The notes: generated by a model not told the origin, from the letters alone. Shown: positions 25,875 to 35,385, counted from the stretch's first letter. The stretch: DNA of 64,000 nucleotides from Alphaproteobacteria bacterium (GCA_021774335.1 JAJFJD010000002.1:1-64000), one strand, 5' to 3'. Translations and numbers: made by a program.

Positions 25875-25894
25875 AAGTAAGGTGCCGCTTACTT
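25875..25894. promoter_or_regulatory. Second palindrome upstream of the polyamine-type ABC operon
   Basis: AAGTAAG-N6-CTTACTT, a perfect 7-bp inverted repeat with a six-base spacer, 17 bases after the previous palindrome. The two differ in sequence, so either two regulators act here or one of them is an RNA hairpin in the leader. Confidence 0.4.
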
Positions 25895-25975
25895 TCAAGG
25901 TTTTAGCCGGTTCCATCCGGTTGGTACGGGCTTTGCGATCCCGATTGGGGAAACAGGCGCAATGGCCGGTACCGC

Positions 25976-26962
25976 ATGACGATGAACGCGACCCTCGAAC
26001 TGGCATCGGTCACCAAACGATATGGTGACACCGTCGCGGTGGACGCGATCAACCAGCGCATTGAGGCGGGATCTTACTGTTGCCTGCTGGGGCCGTCGGG
26101 TTGCGGCAAATCCTCTACGCTTCGCATGATTGCCGGGCATGAAACCGTCAGCATCGGCGACATCATTTTGGGCGGCACGAACATCACCGAACTGCCGCCG
26201 GCGCAGCGCGGCACCGCGATGATGTTTCAGAACTACGCGTTGTTTCCGCATCTCAGCGTGATCGATAACGTCGCCTTCAGCCTCAAGATGCGCGGCACGT
26301 CGGTGGAGGAGCGGCTGCGCGCCGCGGGCGATCTTCTCGACCTGGTCGATATGGCGGGTTACGCCGACCGGTATCCGAACCAACTTTCCGGCGGACAGCA
26401 GCAGCGCGTGGCGCTTGCGCGCGCGCTCATCACCAAGCCCTCGATCCTGCTGCTTGACGAGCCGCTGTCGGCGCTCGATCCCTTTTTGCGGCTGCGCATG
26501 CGGCTCGAACTTAAGAAGCTGCAGCGCGAACTTGGCATTTCATTTATCCACGTCACCCATTCGCAGGACGAGGCCCTCGCGCTGGCCGACCAGATTTTGG
26601 TGATGAACGAGGGCCGGATCGAGCAGGACGGCTCGCCGCACGACATCTTCAACGCGCCCAAGACCGAATTCGTCGCGCGCTTCATCGGCGGCCATAACGT
26701 GGTCGACCAAGACGGCGGCCGGGTCGCGATCCGCGCCGACCGCATCGTCATCGCGAAGGGCGGGGCCGGGGGATCGGCGCTCGAAGCCAATGTGCGCGAC
26801 GTGGAATTCCTCGGCACGACCGTGAACCTCGCCCTCGAGGCGGCGGCCGGCGAGATTACTGTCTCGCTGCCAGACGGCGACTTTTTCAACGATCCGATTG
26901 CAATCGGCGACACTGTGTTCCTGTCCTGGGATGCGGCCGACGCCCACCGACTTGCGGCTTGA
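25976..26962 (+). CDS. Spermidine/putrescine-type ABC transporter ATPase
   Basis: 328 residues. Walker A LGPSGCGKSST, Q-loop MMFQNYALFPHL, signature LSGGQQQRVALARAL, Walker B ILLLDEPLSALD and H-loop VTHSQDEALALAD are all present. The last 90 residues form a TOBE domain, as in PotA and related importers. First gene of a four-gene transport operon. ATG 25976 or 25982 could start it. Confidence 0.93.
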   Translation: MTMNATLELASVTKRYGDTVAVDAINQRIEAGSYCCLLGPSGCGKSSTLRMIAGHETVSIGDIILGGTNITELPPAQRGTAMMFQNYALFPHLSVIDNVAFSLKMRGTSVEERLRAAGDLLDLVDMAGYADRYPNQLSGGQQQRVALARALITKPSILLLDEPLSALDPFLRLRMRLELKKLQRELGISFIHVTHSQDEALALADQILVMNEGRIEQDGSPHDIFNAPKTEFVARFIGGHNVVDQDGGRVAIRADRIVIAKGGAGGSALEANVRDVEFLGTTVNLALEAAAGEITVSLPDGDFFNDPIAIGDTVFLSWDAADAHRLAA

Positions 26963-26998
26963 ACCGCGGACCACTTCTCAGCAGGGAGTAGAGAGACC

Positions 26999-28291
26999 AT
27001 GAAATCCAAGGGAACGAAAAAGGGACTGAACCGCCGTACCGTGTTGAAGGGCAGCGCCGCCGCGGTCGGCGCCGCCGCGGGTTCGGGGGCGATCACCGGC
27101 TTCCCGACGATTTGGGCGCAGAACATCAAGGATGTGACGCTGCGTCAATTCGGTACCGGCGTGTCGAACCTCAACGAAGTCGCCAAGAAGGTAAAGGAAG
27201 ACCTTGGTTTTACGTTGAAAATGACGGCGCTTGATTCCGACAGCGTAACCCAGCGCGCGGCGACTCAGCCGAAGTCCTTCGACATCGCCGATATCGAATA
27301 CTGGATCTGCAAAAAGGTCTGGGGTGCCGGCAATCTACAGGCGATGGACGTATCGAAGATCAAGAATTACGACAAGATCGTCGGCATCTTCAAAAGTGGG
27401 AAACTGACACCGGCGTCGACCATCGCGCAGGGCACCGCGCCGCATTCGGTCGGCTTCGTCGAAGGACCGGGCAGCAAGCGTTTCGCCAAGAAAGAGACCG
27501 GCTGGATGACGCTTATCCCGACGATCTACAACGCGGATACGCTCGGCATCCGGCCCGATCTCATCAAGCGGCCGATCAACACTTGGGCCGAACTGCTGAA
27601 CCCCGAGTTCAAGGGCAAGGCCTCGATCCTCGACATTTCGTCGATTGGCATCATGGATGCCGCGATGGTGTGCGAGGCGATGGGTGAGATCAAATACGGC
27701 GATAAGGGCAACATGACCAAGGCGGAGATCGACAAGACGATGAAGATCTTCACCGAGGCGAAGAAGGCCGGACAGTTCCGCGCTTTTTGGAAATCCTTCG
27801 ACGAGAGCGTCAATCTGATGGCGTCGGGCGAAGTGGTTATCCAGTCGATGTGGTCGCCGGCGATCACCGCGGTTCGCTCGAAGGGCATCCCGTGTGTCTA
27901 CCAGCCGCTAAAGGAAGGATATCGGTCGTGGGGCGGGGGCATCGGCCTGTCGTCCAACCTCAAGGGCATCGAACTGGAGGCGGCGTACGAATACATCAAC
28001 TGGTATCTCGACGGCTGGGTCGGCGGCTTCCTGATGCGTCAGGGCTACTACTCGGCTGTACCGGAAACGTCGAAGAAGCATATGTCGGCGGACGAATGGG
28101 GCTTCTGGTTCGAAGGCAAGCCCGCGGCCAACGACATCGCCAACCCGTTCGGCGAAGTGGTGGAGAAGGCTGGTACGGTGCGCGACGGCGGTTCCTTCTA
28201 CGACCGCATGGGCGCGGTCGCATGCTGGAATGCGGTCATGGACGAGAACAAATACATGGTTCGTAAATGGAACGAGTTTATCGCGGCCTGA
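26999..28291 (+). CDS. Tat-exported extracellular solute-binding protein (PotD-like)
   Basis: 430 residues. The N-terminus is a twin-arginine signal (LNRRTVLKGSAAAVGAAAGS, cleavage after IWA near residue 40). The mature part has the PotD/spermidine-binding fold, with TGWMTLIPTIYNADTLG, WAELLNPEFKGKASILD and YEYINWYLDGWVGGFLMRQGYYS as recognisable blocks. It binds a polyamine-like or other organic ligand in the periplasm. Cargo that folds before export fits the Tat route. Confidence 0.9.
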   Translation: MKSKGTKKGLNRRTVLKGSAAAVGAAAGSGAITGFPTIWAQNIKDVTLRQFGTGVSNLNEVAKKVKEDLGFTLKMTALDSDSVTQRAATQPKSFDIADIEYWICKKVWGAGNLQAMDVSKIKNYDKIVGIFKSGKLTPASTIAQGTAPHSVGFVEGPGSKRFAKKETGWMTLIPTIYNADTLGIRPDLIKRPINTWAELLNPEFKGKASILDISSIGIMDAAMVCEAMGEIKYGDKGNMTKAEIDKTMKIFTEAKKAGQFRAFWKSFDESVNLMASGEVVIQSMWSPAITAVRSKGIPCVYQPLKEGYRSWGGGIGLSSNLKGIELEAAYEYINWYLDGWVGGFLMRQGYYSAVPETSKKHMSADEWGFWFEGKPAANDIANPFGEVVEKAGTVRDGGSFYDRMGAVACWNAVMDENKYMVRKWNEFIAA

Positions 28292-28311
28292 TCTAGCGAT
28301 ACGATGATTCC

Positions 28312-28337
28312 CGGCCCGGTGCTTTGCCACCGGGCCG
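28312..28337. terminator. Intra-operon hairpin after the binding-protein gene
   Basis: Perfect 10-bp stem (28312-28321 with 28328-28337, CGGCCCGGTG and its complement) and a six-base loop. It sits between the binding-protein gene and the first permease gene, the usual place for a hairpin that lets the binding protein be made in excess over the membrane subunits. Confidence 0.5.
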
Positions 28338-28359
28338 ACCCGTTTTAGTGCGAGTGACC

Positions 28360-29277
28360 ATGGCTCTTGCCGATCACAGGCTGGCGAATCCCGTCATTGT
28401 TGAGGTGCCGCCGGAAACGCGGACGCCGAAGAGCGATGGTGTCGGCGCGTGGCTGCAAATTACACCGCTGATGACGGTGCTGACGCTGTTCCTCGTCGTG
28501 CCCATTGTCACGATCGCCGTCGTTTCCTTCTGGGGCTACAACGAGTGGTCCTTCTTCCCCGATTTCACGCTGGAGAATTACGAGTATCACCTGACCGCGA
28601 AGGTGACATGGCAGACATATCTGACGACGGTGAAATACGTTGTGCTGACCTGGGTCTTCACGGTGATGATCGGGTTTACGGTCGCGTATTTCCTGGCCTT
28701 CCATGTCCGGTCGATGACCTGGCAGATCGCGTTGTTCCTGGTCTGCACGATCCCCTTCTGGACGTCCAATATCATCCGGATGATTTCTTGGATTCCCTTC
28801 CTCGGGCGTGAGGGACTGGCCAACAACGCGTTGCTGGCGGTCGGCGCGATCGACAAACCGCTGGACTTCCTGCTGTTCTCCGATTTCGCAGTGATCCTGG
28901 CCTTCGTTCACCTCTATTCGCTGTTCATGGTGGTGCCGATCTTCAACACGATGATGCGGATCGACAAGTCGCTGATCGAGGCGGCGCGGGATGCGGGCGC
29001 CAGCGGTTTTCAGACCCTGACGAACGTGATCATCCCGCTGTCCAAGCCGGGCATCATGATCGGCTCGATCTTCGTCGTAACGCTGGTAATGGGCGACTTC
29101 ATCACCGTGCGCTTCATGTCGGGGTCGCAGTCGGCGTCCGTCGGCCGGATCATCCAAAATGAGATTTCCCTGCTGCAATACCCGGCCGCGGCGGCCAGCG
29201 CGGTCGTCCTGCTCATCACCGTGCTGCTGATGATCGGCATCATGATGCGCTTTGTGAACATCCGGAAGGAGCTGTGA
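28360..29277 (+). CDS. Spermidine/putrescine-type ABC permease 1
   Basis: 305 residues from ATG 28360; a TTG 12 codons upstream lies inside the hairpin and is less likely. About six membrane helices. The EAA-type loop is SLIEAARDAGASGFQTLTNVIIPLSKPG near residues 205-235, as in PotB. Overlaps the second permease gene by one base (TGATG). Confidence 0.9.
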   Translation: MALADHRLANPVIVEVPPETRTPKSDGVGAWLQITPLMTVLTLFLVVPIVTIAVVSFWGYNEWSFFPDFTLENYEYHLTAKVTWQTYLTTVKYVVLTWVFTVMIGFTVAYFLAFHVRSMTWQIALFLVCTIPFWTSNIIRMISWIPFLGREGLANNALLAVGAIDKPLDFLLFSDFAVILAFVHLYSLFMVVPIFNTMMRIDKSLIEAARDAGASGFQTLTNVIIPLSKPGIMIGSIFVVTLVMGDFITVRFMSGSQSASVGRIIQNEISLLQYPAAAASAVVLLITVLLMIGIMMRFVNIRKEL

Positions 29278-30119
29278 TGGGCGACCGGCGCGGGCGCAGT
29301 TTCTATGTCCTGGCGGGCTTCTTCGCGCTCTTCGTGCTGTTCCTGTATGGGCCGGTCATCACCATCGGAATCCTGTCCTTCCAGGGACCGAAAGGCGGCC
29401 TGACCTTTCCGATGAACGGGATGTCGGTGCATTGGTTCTGGAACCTGTTCGAACAGCAGGCGGTCGGCGATTTCTGGGGGGCGTTTTCGCGGTCGCTGGT
29501 GCTTGGCCTGATCGTGATGGTGCTAACGCTGATAATCTCGGTGATGGCGGGGTTGGCGTTTCGCAAGAACTTCCGCGGGTCGGCGGTCGTCTTCTACCTG
29601 ACCATTGCCAGCTTGATCATCCCGTCGATTCTGATCTCGCTCGGCATCGGGCTGATCTTCAACATCATCGATTTCGATGTGCACTGGTCCACGTCGGGAC
29701 TGGGGGCGCATCTCACGTGGACCCTGCCGTTCGGCCTGCTCATCATGTTCGCGGTTTTCAACCGGTTCGATAAATCCTACGAGGAGGCGGCGCGCGATCT
29801 AGGTGCTTCACCGTGGCAGACGATCCGCCATGTGGTGTTGCCGATCATCGCGCCGAGCCTGATCGGCGTCGCGCTCTTCGGGTTCACCCTGTCCTATGAC
29901 GAGTTCGCGCGCACGCTGCTGACCGCCGGGTCGGACAACACGCTGCCGCTGGAAATCTTTGGCATGACGACGAATGTGACCACGCCGGTGCTCTACGCGC
30001 TCGGCACGCTGACGACGACGTTTTCCTTCGTGATCATTGCGCTGTGCCTCTGTGGTGTCGCGCTCATGCGGCGCAGGCAGGCCAAGTTCGGGTCGGATGC
30101 CGGCGACGGTATGGCCTAG
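29277..30119 (+). CDS. Spermidine/putrescine-type ABC permease 2
   Basis: 280 residues with about six membrane helices. The EAA loop reads DKSYEEAARDLGASPWQTIRHVVLP near residues 163-187, as in PotC. The start ATG overlaps the stop of the partner permease gene. Three bases later the racemase gene begins, so all belong to one operon. Confidence 0.92.
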   Translation: MGDRRGRSFYVLAGFFALFVLFLYGPVITIGILSFQGPKGGLTFPMNGMSVHWFWNLFEQQAVGDFWGAFSRSLVLGLIVMVLTLIISVMAGLAFRKNFRGSAVVFYLTIASLIIPSILISLGIGLIFNIIDFDVHWSTSGLGAHLTWTLPFGLLIMFAVFNRFDKSYEEAARDLGASPWQTIRHVVLPIIAPSLIGVALFGFTLSYDEFARTLLTAGSDNTLPLEIFGMTTNVTTPVLYALGTLTTTFSFVIIALCLCGVALMRRRQAKFGSDAGDGMA

Positions 30120-30122
30120 GGT

Positions 30123-30812
30123 ATGCGGCTGCTCATCATCAACCCAAACACGACCGCGGCAATGACCGAAAGCGTTGCCGCGGCGGCGCGTCTTGCCGCG
30201 CGCCCGGAGACGGAGATCGTGGCGCTGAACCCGTCCGACGGCCCGCCGTCGATCCAGGGGCCGGAGGATGGTGCTGCCGCGTTGCCCGGCCTGTTCGCCT
30301 TGTTTGAGGCCGAAGTGATGGAGAAAGGCGGCTATGACGGCCTGATCATCGCCTGTTTCGACGACACCGGCTTGCTGGAGCTGAAGGATAAATCGCCGGT
30401 CCCGGTGATCGGCATCGGTGAGGCGGGGTATCACGCGGCGATGCTGGCCGGGCGGAAATTCTCCGTCGTGACGACGCTCGCCGTGTCGGTGCCGGTGCTC
30501 GAGGAGAATATCGCACGCTACGGTTTCGCAAGCCGGTGTGCGAAGGTGCGGGCCGCCGGTGTGCCGGTCCTCGATTTGGAATTCGCTAGGGACGCAGCGG
30601 AGAAGAAGGTGGTGGACGAAGCCGCGCGCGCGATCGCCGAGGATGGCTGCGACGCCATCGTGCTGGGCTGCGCGGGGATGGCGGATTTGGCGCGGGACAT
30701 GCGGGTGCGGTTTGGAATCCCGGTGGTCGACGGCGTGGCCGCCGCTGTGACATTGGCCGAAGCAATGGCGAGTGCCGGCCTTAGTGCCGCGGACGCGGGA
30801 GCAAAACGATGA
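30123..30812 (+). CDS. Aspartate/glutamate/hydantoin racemase family protein
   Basis: 229 residues. The family's start (MRLLIINPNTTAAMTESV) is clear, the first Cys of the two-base mechanism is in DGLIIACFDDTGL near residue 79, and the second in CDAIVLGCAGMADLAR near residue 185. Hydantoin and Asp/Glu racemases share this pattern. Its place at the end of an amine-type import operon suggests processing of an imported amino-acid derivative. Confidence 0.9.
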   Translation: MRLLIINPNTTAAMTESVAAAARLAARPETEIVALNPSDGPPSIQGPEDGAAALPGLFALFEAEVMEKGGYDGLIIACFDDTGLLELKDKSPVPVIGIGEAGYHAAMLAGRKFSVVTTLAVSVPVLEENIARYGFASRCAKVRAAGVPVLDLEFARDAAEKKVVDEAARAIAEDGCDAIVLGCAGMADLARDMRVRFGIPVVDGVAAAVTLAEAMASAGLSAADAGAKR

Positions 30813-31669
30813 GCGGTCTTGTCATCCGGCCTGTAAGCGCCGACGAATTCCAGACCGCAATCGACTGGGCGATGGGCGAGGGGTGGAATCCGGGGCTCGA
30901 CGATTTGCCGGTGTTCCACACGGCGGACCCGCAGGGGTTTCTGATGGGTTTCCGCGATGGTGAACCGGTGTCTTCCATCTCGGTCGTGCGTTATGGCAGC
31001 GACTACGGCTTCCTCGGATTCTACATCGCGCATCCCGATGCGCGCGGCACCGGCGCGGGCATCGCCATCTGGAATGCCGGGATGGCGCATCTGGAAGGCC
31101 GGACAGTCGGTCTCGACGGCGTGGTCGCCCAGCAGGACAACTACAAGAAAAGCGGGTTTGTCCTGGCGGGCCGCAACATTCGTTACACGGGCGTTCCCGG
31201 TGTCGGCGCGGTGAACACCGCTGGCGTCGATATCCGGTCTGTGGCGCAGACGGATCTTGCGGCACTTCTACCGTACGACCGCAATTTCTTCGGCGCGGCC
31301 CGCGACGGTTTCGCGACCGCATGGGCCTGCCCGGCGAAGGGTATCCGCCGCCAAGGCAAGATCGCGGTCGTCGATGGCAATCTGGCTGGGTATGGCGTCA
31401 TCCGGGAATGCATTCGAGGGTACAAGATTGGGCCGTTGTTCGCGGAGACCGAAGCGGCCGCCGCGGCATTGTTCGCAGCACTCGTCGAGGCCGCCGCGCC
31501 GGGTTCGGACATTTCGATCGACCCACCGGAAGACAACAAGGCGGCGACGCGATTTGCCGAAGCGGCGGGCATGGCGCCAGTCTTCGAAACCGCCCGCATG
31601 TATAAGGGAAAAGCGCCGGACTTGCCCGTCGAGCGCATCTTCGGGCTGACGAGCTTCGAACTGGGTTAG
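30809..31669 (+). CDS. GNAT family N-acetyltransferase
   Basis: 286 residues in two GNAT-like halves. The N-terminal half has the acetyl-CoA loop FYIAHPDARGTGAGIAIWN near residues 72-90; the C-terminal half resembles the YitH/HolE-type second domain of these proteins. It overlaps the racemase gene by four bases and so ends the transport operon. It may acetylate the imported amine or amino acid; this is inferred from context. Confidence 0.85.
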   Translation: MSGLVIRPVSADEFQTAIDWAMGEGWNPGLDDLPVFHTADPQGFLMGFRDGEPVSSISVVRYGSDYGFLGFYIAHPDARGTGAGIAIWNAGMAHLEGRTVGLDGVVAQQDNYKKSGFVLAGRNIRYTGVPGVGAVNTAGVDIRSVAQTDLAALLPYDRNFFGAARDGFATAWACPAKGIRRQGKIAVVDGNLAGYGVIRECIRGYKIGPLFAETEAAAAALFAALVEAAAPGSDISIDPPEDNKAATRFAEAAGMAPVFETARMYKGKAPDLPVERIFGLTSFELG

Positions 31670-31670
31670 G

Positions 31671-32441
31671 TCAGTGCGTCGCGTCCGTAAATTCGATTTC
31701 GACGGCGCCAAGCCCGCCGAAATCGCAGACCGCCTTGTCGCCCGGTTTCACGCCGATCAACCCCGTGCAAGTGCCGGTGGAGATGATTTGCCCGGCTTTC
31801 AGGCCGCGGCCGTCTACAGACATTTTGTTTGCAAGCCATTGCAGGACGTTGAACGGGTGGCCCAGAACTTCCTGGCCGGTGCCCCGCTTGCGTTCCTCGC
31901 CGTTGATTGATGCGATGACCTCATGGTGGGCGAGATCCAGGTCGCGCCAAATCGTGGCCCAGTTTGCGTGGGCGAAGGCGATGTTCGCGCCGCCGTCGGC
32001 GGTGACAAGCGCGCGGCCCAGCTTCTCGAAGCCTTTCTCGAAGCGCGTGCCGACCACTTCGATCGCGCCGGCCATGGCCTCGATCGCGTCCGCCACCTCG
32101 TCATAGGAATACTCGGTGTCGCGGGGCGGTATGTCACGGCCGAGCCGGATTGCGAATTCGCCTTCGATGGCGGGAATATGCTCCGGAAAGATCGCGATCG
32201 TCGCCGGGCTGGCATGGACGACGGGGGCGAACAGCGGGCCCGCGCCGGGTTCGTCGGTGCCGAGCTTGCGCTGCGCCTCTGCGCTGGTCGAGCCCACTTT
32301 GAATCCAACCTGCTCCATGCCCGATGCGGCGGCAATTTCCGCCTGCATAGCATAGGCGTCGTCCAGCGACAGGCCGTCCGGTCGTGCGACGATCCCGCCG
32401 TTTTGCCGGGCCTGCCACAGCGCATCTGCCAAGGGTGTCAT
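31671..32441 (-). CDS. 2-keto-4-pentenoate hydratase / fumarylacetoacetate hydrolase family protein
   Basis: 256 residues. Visible are VGFKVGSTSAEAQRKLG near residue 44, IEGEFAIRLGRDIP near residue 91 (the metal-binding Glu region) and TGTCTGLIGVKPGDKAVCDF near the C-terminus. This matches the hydratase/decarboxylase branch of the family (MhpD/HpaH-like) used in meta-cleavage pathways. Overlaps the upstream MBL gene by four bases; both may act in one catabolic step series with the TRAP importer next door. Confidence 0.88.
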   Translation of the reverse strand: MTPLADALWQARQNGGIVARPDGLSLDDAYAMQAEIAAASGMEQVGFKVGSTSAEAQRKLGTDEPGAGPLFAPVVHASPATIAIFPEHIPAIEGEFAIRLGRDIPPRDTEYSYDEVADAIEAMAGAIEVVGTRFEKGFEKLGRALVTADGGANIAFAHANWATIWRDLDLAHHEVIASINGEERKRGTGQEVLGHPFNVLQWLANKMSVDGRGLKAGQIISTGTCTGLIGVKPGDKAVCDFGGLGAVEIEFTDATH

Positions 32442-33322
32442 TGGCCGTCCTCGAACCAGGCCTTCTTGTCGAAGGCTACGTGGTCGCCGAAATAGTGGAT
32501 CGCGCCGTCCAGGCCGGCGACCGACTCCTTTGTGTAGGTCCGGGTCGGGCCGCCGACCGCGTCCACGGTGTCGTATTTCTCCAGCCAGTTGCTGGGCGCC
32601 TGCAGTGTGCTCTGCCGCTGGACCATGTCCCAGATGTAATAGTGATGCGGCACCACGACCTTCGGCTTCAGATTGTCGATGATGTGGTTCACCGCGCCGA
32701 AGCCGATGACATGCTGTGAGTTGTCCACGGGGATGAGCGCGATATCGATCTCGCCGACCGCTTCCCAGATTTCATCGGACAGTTTCGCACGGTTATCGCC
32801 CCAATGCAGGATGCGCAGCCCGCCGGTCTCGATTACGATCAGGCAATGGTCCCAGGAGCGCGGATTGTTCGGCGGCTCGATATCCGCACCGTGGAAATGC
32901 TTGTGGATTTTCTTGAAGTCGTAGATCGCACAGCAGGAATCGGTCGCGTGCTTGTCCGCGATGCCGTGAATTGTCAGGTCCGAGAAGGTATAGGTGCCGA
33001 TCAACCGGTCGAGCAGGACATGCGCGTCGAGCCGGTGCAGCGCGTCGTGATCGAAATGCGCATGCGTTGAGACGCCGACATCGACCTCGGTGATCGGGAA
33101 GTCGTGGAAATACCAATCCCATTTGCGCGATGGATGGTTGCGCCACGGATCGACCATCACGGTGATGCCCTTGGGCGTCGTGATCCGGAAGGCGGAACTG
33201 CCGAAATAGGCCAACTCGACCGGGCCGTCCGCCGCCGGCGTCTTGTCCGCCTGGAATTCGATCATCCGGTTGTGGTTGGTCGCGAACTGCCACGCGTTGA
33301 GGCCGGTGTCGATATCGCTCAT
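32438..33322 (-). CDS. MBL-fold hydrolase (UlaG-like)
   Basis: 294 residues, cytoplasmic. Zinc ligands are in VSTHAHFDHDALHRL (HxHxDH) near residue 88, with later His and Asp in HWGDNRAKL and VVPHHYYIWDM. The lead-in YFGSSAFRITTPKGITVMVDPW is typical of the UlaG/lactonase-like branch. Its stop overlaps the start of the hydratase gene. Possibly a lactone or ester hydrolase feeding the hydratase. Confidence 0.85.
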   Translation of the reverse strand: MSDIDTGLNAWQFATNHNRMIEFQADKTPAADGPVELAYFGSSAFRITTPKGITVMVDPWRNHPSRKWDWYFHDFPITEVDVGVSTHAHFDHDALHRLDAHVLLDRLIGTYTFSDLTIHGIADKHATDSCCAIYDFKKIHKHFHGADIEPPNNPRSWDHCLIVIETGGLRILHWGDNRAKLSDEIWEAVGEIDIALIPVDNSQHVIGFGAVNHIIDNLKPKVVVPHHYYIWDMVQRQSTLQAPSNWLEKYDTVDAVGGPTRTYTKESVAGLDGAIHYFGDHVAFDKKAWFEDGQ

Positions 33323-33391
33323 GGGAGTCCTCCGTCGGAAAGCAGGATGCGCCCGCCGTTCCGTCCCGACGGGGTCGCTTGCGGCACTGTA

Positions 33392-34678
33392 TCAATAGAA
33401 CTGATTGGGCAGCCAGACGGCGATTCCCGGATAGATCAGCAGCAGTGCCAGCAGCGCGAACATGGCGAGCAGGAACGGTATGGCGCCAACACTCACGTCG
33501 TTGAAATCGCCGCCGCGTGCCCGGATGCCATGCACCACGTAGAGATTAATGCCGATCGGCGGGGTGATCAGCGCAGCTTCCATCAGCACGGTGATCAGAA
33601 TGCCGAACCAGATCGGATCAAAGCCCATATGCACGACGATGGGAAAGACGACGGGAATCGTCGTCAGCATCATCGACAGGGTTTCCATAAACATGCCGAG
33701 CAGGATGTAGAAACAGATGATCACGACCATCGTCTGCATCGGCGTCCAGCCGAGGTCTTCGATCGTCTGCAGCATGGCCTGCGTGACGCCCATGAATCCG
33801 AGCACAAAATTCAGGAACACGGCGGCCAGGATGATCAGCATGATCATCGCGCTGGAGCGCATGGTGCCTTCGAACGCCTGTTTCAGCATGTCGATGGTGA
33901 GTGCGCGGTTATAGGCTGCGATACCCAGTGCGAACACGACGCCGATCGACGCGGCTTCCGTCGGTGTCGCGATCCCTGCGTAGATCGATCCGACAACCGC
34001 GATGAACAGCAGGACCGGGGGCAGCAGGTCGGGCAGTACGCGAATACGCTGCGCCCAACTGGTTTCGATCTTGTCGCCGCCCCAGTCCGGGCGGAACAGG
34101 CAGGCGATCAGGACAACGGCCATGAACAGCCCGGCCAGCATCAGCCCCGGGAAGATTCCGGCAAGATAGAGTTCCGGCACCGAGGAGTCCGTCAATAGGC
34201 CGTAGATGATCAGGTTGATCGAGGGCGGGATCAGAATGCCGAGCGTACCGCCCGCCGCCAAAGAACCCAGAAACAGCCGTTCGTTATAGGAGTGTTTCTC
34301 GATCTCGGGGTAGGCGACGGTGCCGACGGTCGCGGCGGTTGCCACGCTGGAGCCGGAGGAAGCGGCGAAGATCGCCGACGAGCCGATATTGGCGTGCATC
34401 AACCCGCCCGGTAGCCAGGACAGCCATTGAATGACGGCGTTGTACATACGCAGCGCGATGCCGGCGCGCAGCATGATCTCGCCGAGCAGGATGAACATCG
34501 GGATGGCGACCAGTATGTACTCGATGCTTTGTTCCCAGACGAAGTCGCCAAGCATCAGCGACCGTCGGCCGCGCATGAACATCTCGTCGAGCGTCAGGCT
34601 GAGAATGCCCAATACGGCAGCGATCGGTACCGCCGATATGACGAGGAACAGCAAAATAACGACGATCAGCAATGGCAT
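33392..34678 (-). CDS. dctM: TRAP transporter large permease (DctM)
   Basis: 428 residues with about 12 membrane segments. Typical TRAP-L blocks: FILLGEIMLRAG, GSSAIFAASSGSSVATAATVGTVAYPEI (substrate-gate region), GTLGILIPPSINLIIYG and the C-terminal ALITPPIGINLYVVHGI. Works with DctQ and DctP for sodium-driven uptake of a carboxylate. A GGCGCAACGC-type weak context precedes the ATG. Confidence 0.95.
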   Translation of the reverse strand: MPLLIVVILLFLVISAVPIAAVLGILSLTLDEMFMRGRRSLMLGDFVWEQSIEYILVAIPMFILLGEIMLRAGIALRMYNAVIQWLSWLPGGLMHANIGSSAIFAASSGSSVATAATVGTVAYPEIEKHSYNERLFLGSLAAGGTLGILIPPSINLIIYGLLTDSSVPELYLAGIFPGLMLAGLFMAVVLIACLFRPDWGGDKIETSWAQRIRVLPDLLPPVLLFIAVVGSIYAGIATPTEAASIGVVFALGIAAYNRALTIDMLKQAFEGTMRSSAMIMLIILAAVFLNFVLGFMGVTQAMLQTIEDLGWTPMQTMVVIICFYILLGMFMETLSMMLTTIPVVFPIVVHMGFDPIWFGILITVLMEAALITPPIGINLYVVHGIRARGGDFNDVSVGAIPFLLAMFALLALLLIYPGIAVWLPNQFY

Positions 34679-34732
34679 ATTGGGAGTCCAGACATTGATG
34701 AGCGCGGCTGTTTCTGTCGGTCAGACATATCG

Positions 34733-35332
34733 TCAGACATGGGTTTCTTCGGTGATTTCTTCTTCGACCGTCCGCACGCCGGCGATCCGGTTCACCGTCG
34801 CCCAATCCCGCCGGAACATGGCGACGAACCCGTAAATCGCGACGAAGATCAGCGTGAGCAGGAAGAAGCCGAGGCCCGAGACCCAGAAGATCTGCGGAAT
34901 CCACAGCGGGGTCGCCAGGGTCGTCTGCGCTGTCGCGTCCTGCTCGACATTTTCCATGAACAAGACGAAGGCCTTGGTCGTAAGAAGATAGATGTAATAG
35001 AGCAGCAACAGCAGGCCGATCATGTCGAGAAAGGCGCGCCGCTTAGTGTTCATTAGATTGTAGAGAAAGTCGATGCGGATATTGGATCGCGTCAGCAGGC
35101 AGTAGGAATACGCCCAGGTCGTGCTGGCGGCGAAGACGTAGCCGCTGATCTCATCGGCGCCGCTGATCGTGTATCCGATGAACTTCCGGGACAAGACATC
35201 TAGCGTCACCATGAACGCTGACAGCAGCAGCGCCAACCCGCCGCACCAGACGGCTACACGGGATGCCGACAGGAATTTGTCGTGGAGCAAGCTGAACATG
35301 ATGTTGCGCCGCTCACCGATTCCGACCGCCAT
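34733..35332 (-). CDS. dctQ: TRAP transporter small permease (DctQ)
   Basis: 199 residues with four membrane helices and the family's VTLDVLSRKFIGYTISGADEISGYVFA block near residues 43-69. Start 35332 is uncertain: ATG 35299 (MFSLLHDKFLSASRV) would give a more typical N-terminus. It lies between dctP and dctM in one operon. Confidence 0.92.
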   Translation of the reverse strand: MAVGIGERRNIMFSLLHDKFLSASRVAVWCGGLALLLSAFMVTLDVLSRKFIGYTISGADEISGYVFAASTTWAYSYCLLTRSNIRIDFLYNLMNTKRRAFLDMIGLLLLLYYIYLLTTKAFVLFMENVEQDATAQTTLATPLWIPQIFWVSGLGFFLLTLIFVAIYGFVAMFRRDWATVNRIAGVRTVEEEITEETHV

Positions 35333-35355
35333 GCAGATGGCGTTGCCACCTGCAT
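35331..35355. promoter_or_regulatory. Hairpin between dctP and dctQ
   Basis: 35331-35341 pairs with 35345-35355 with 10 of 11 bases matched and a three-base loop. It covers the possible dctQ start at 35332 and probably limits expression of the membrane subunits relative to the binding protein, or favours the internal start at 35299. Confidence 0.4.
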
Positions 35356-35385
35356 GGCGTTATGAAGATCGGAGAGGAGGCTCGC

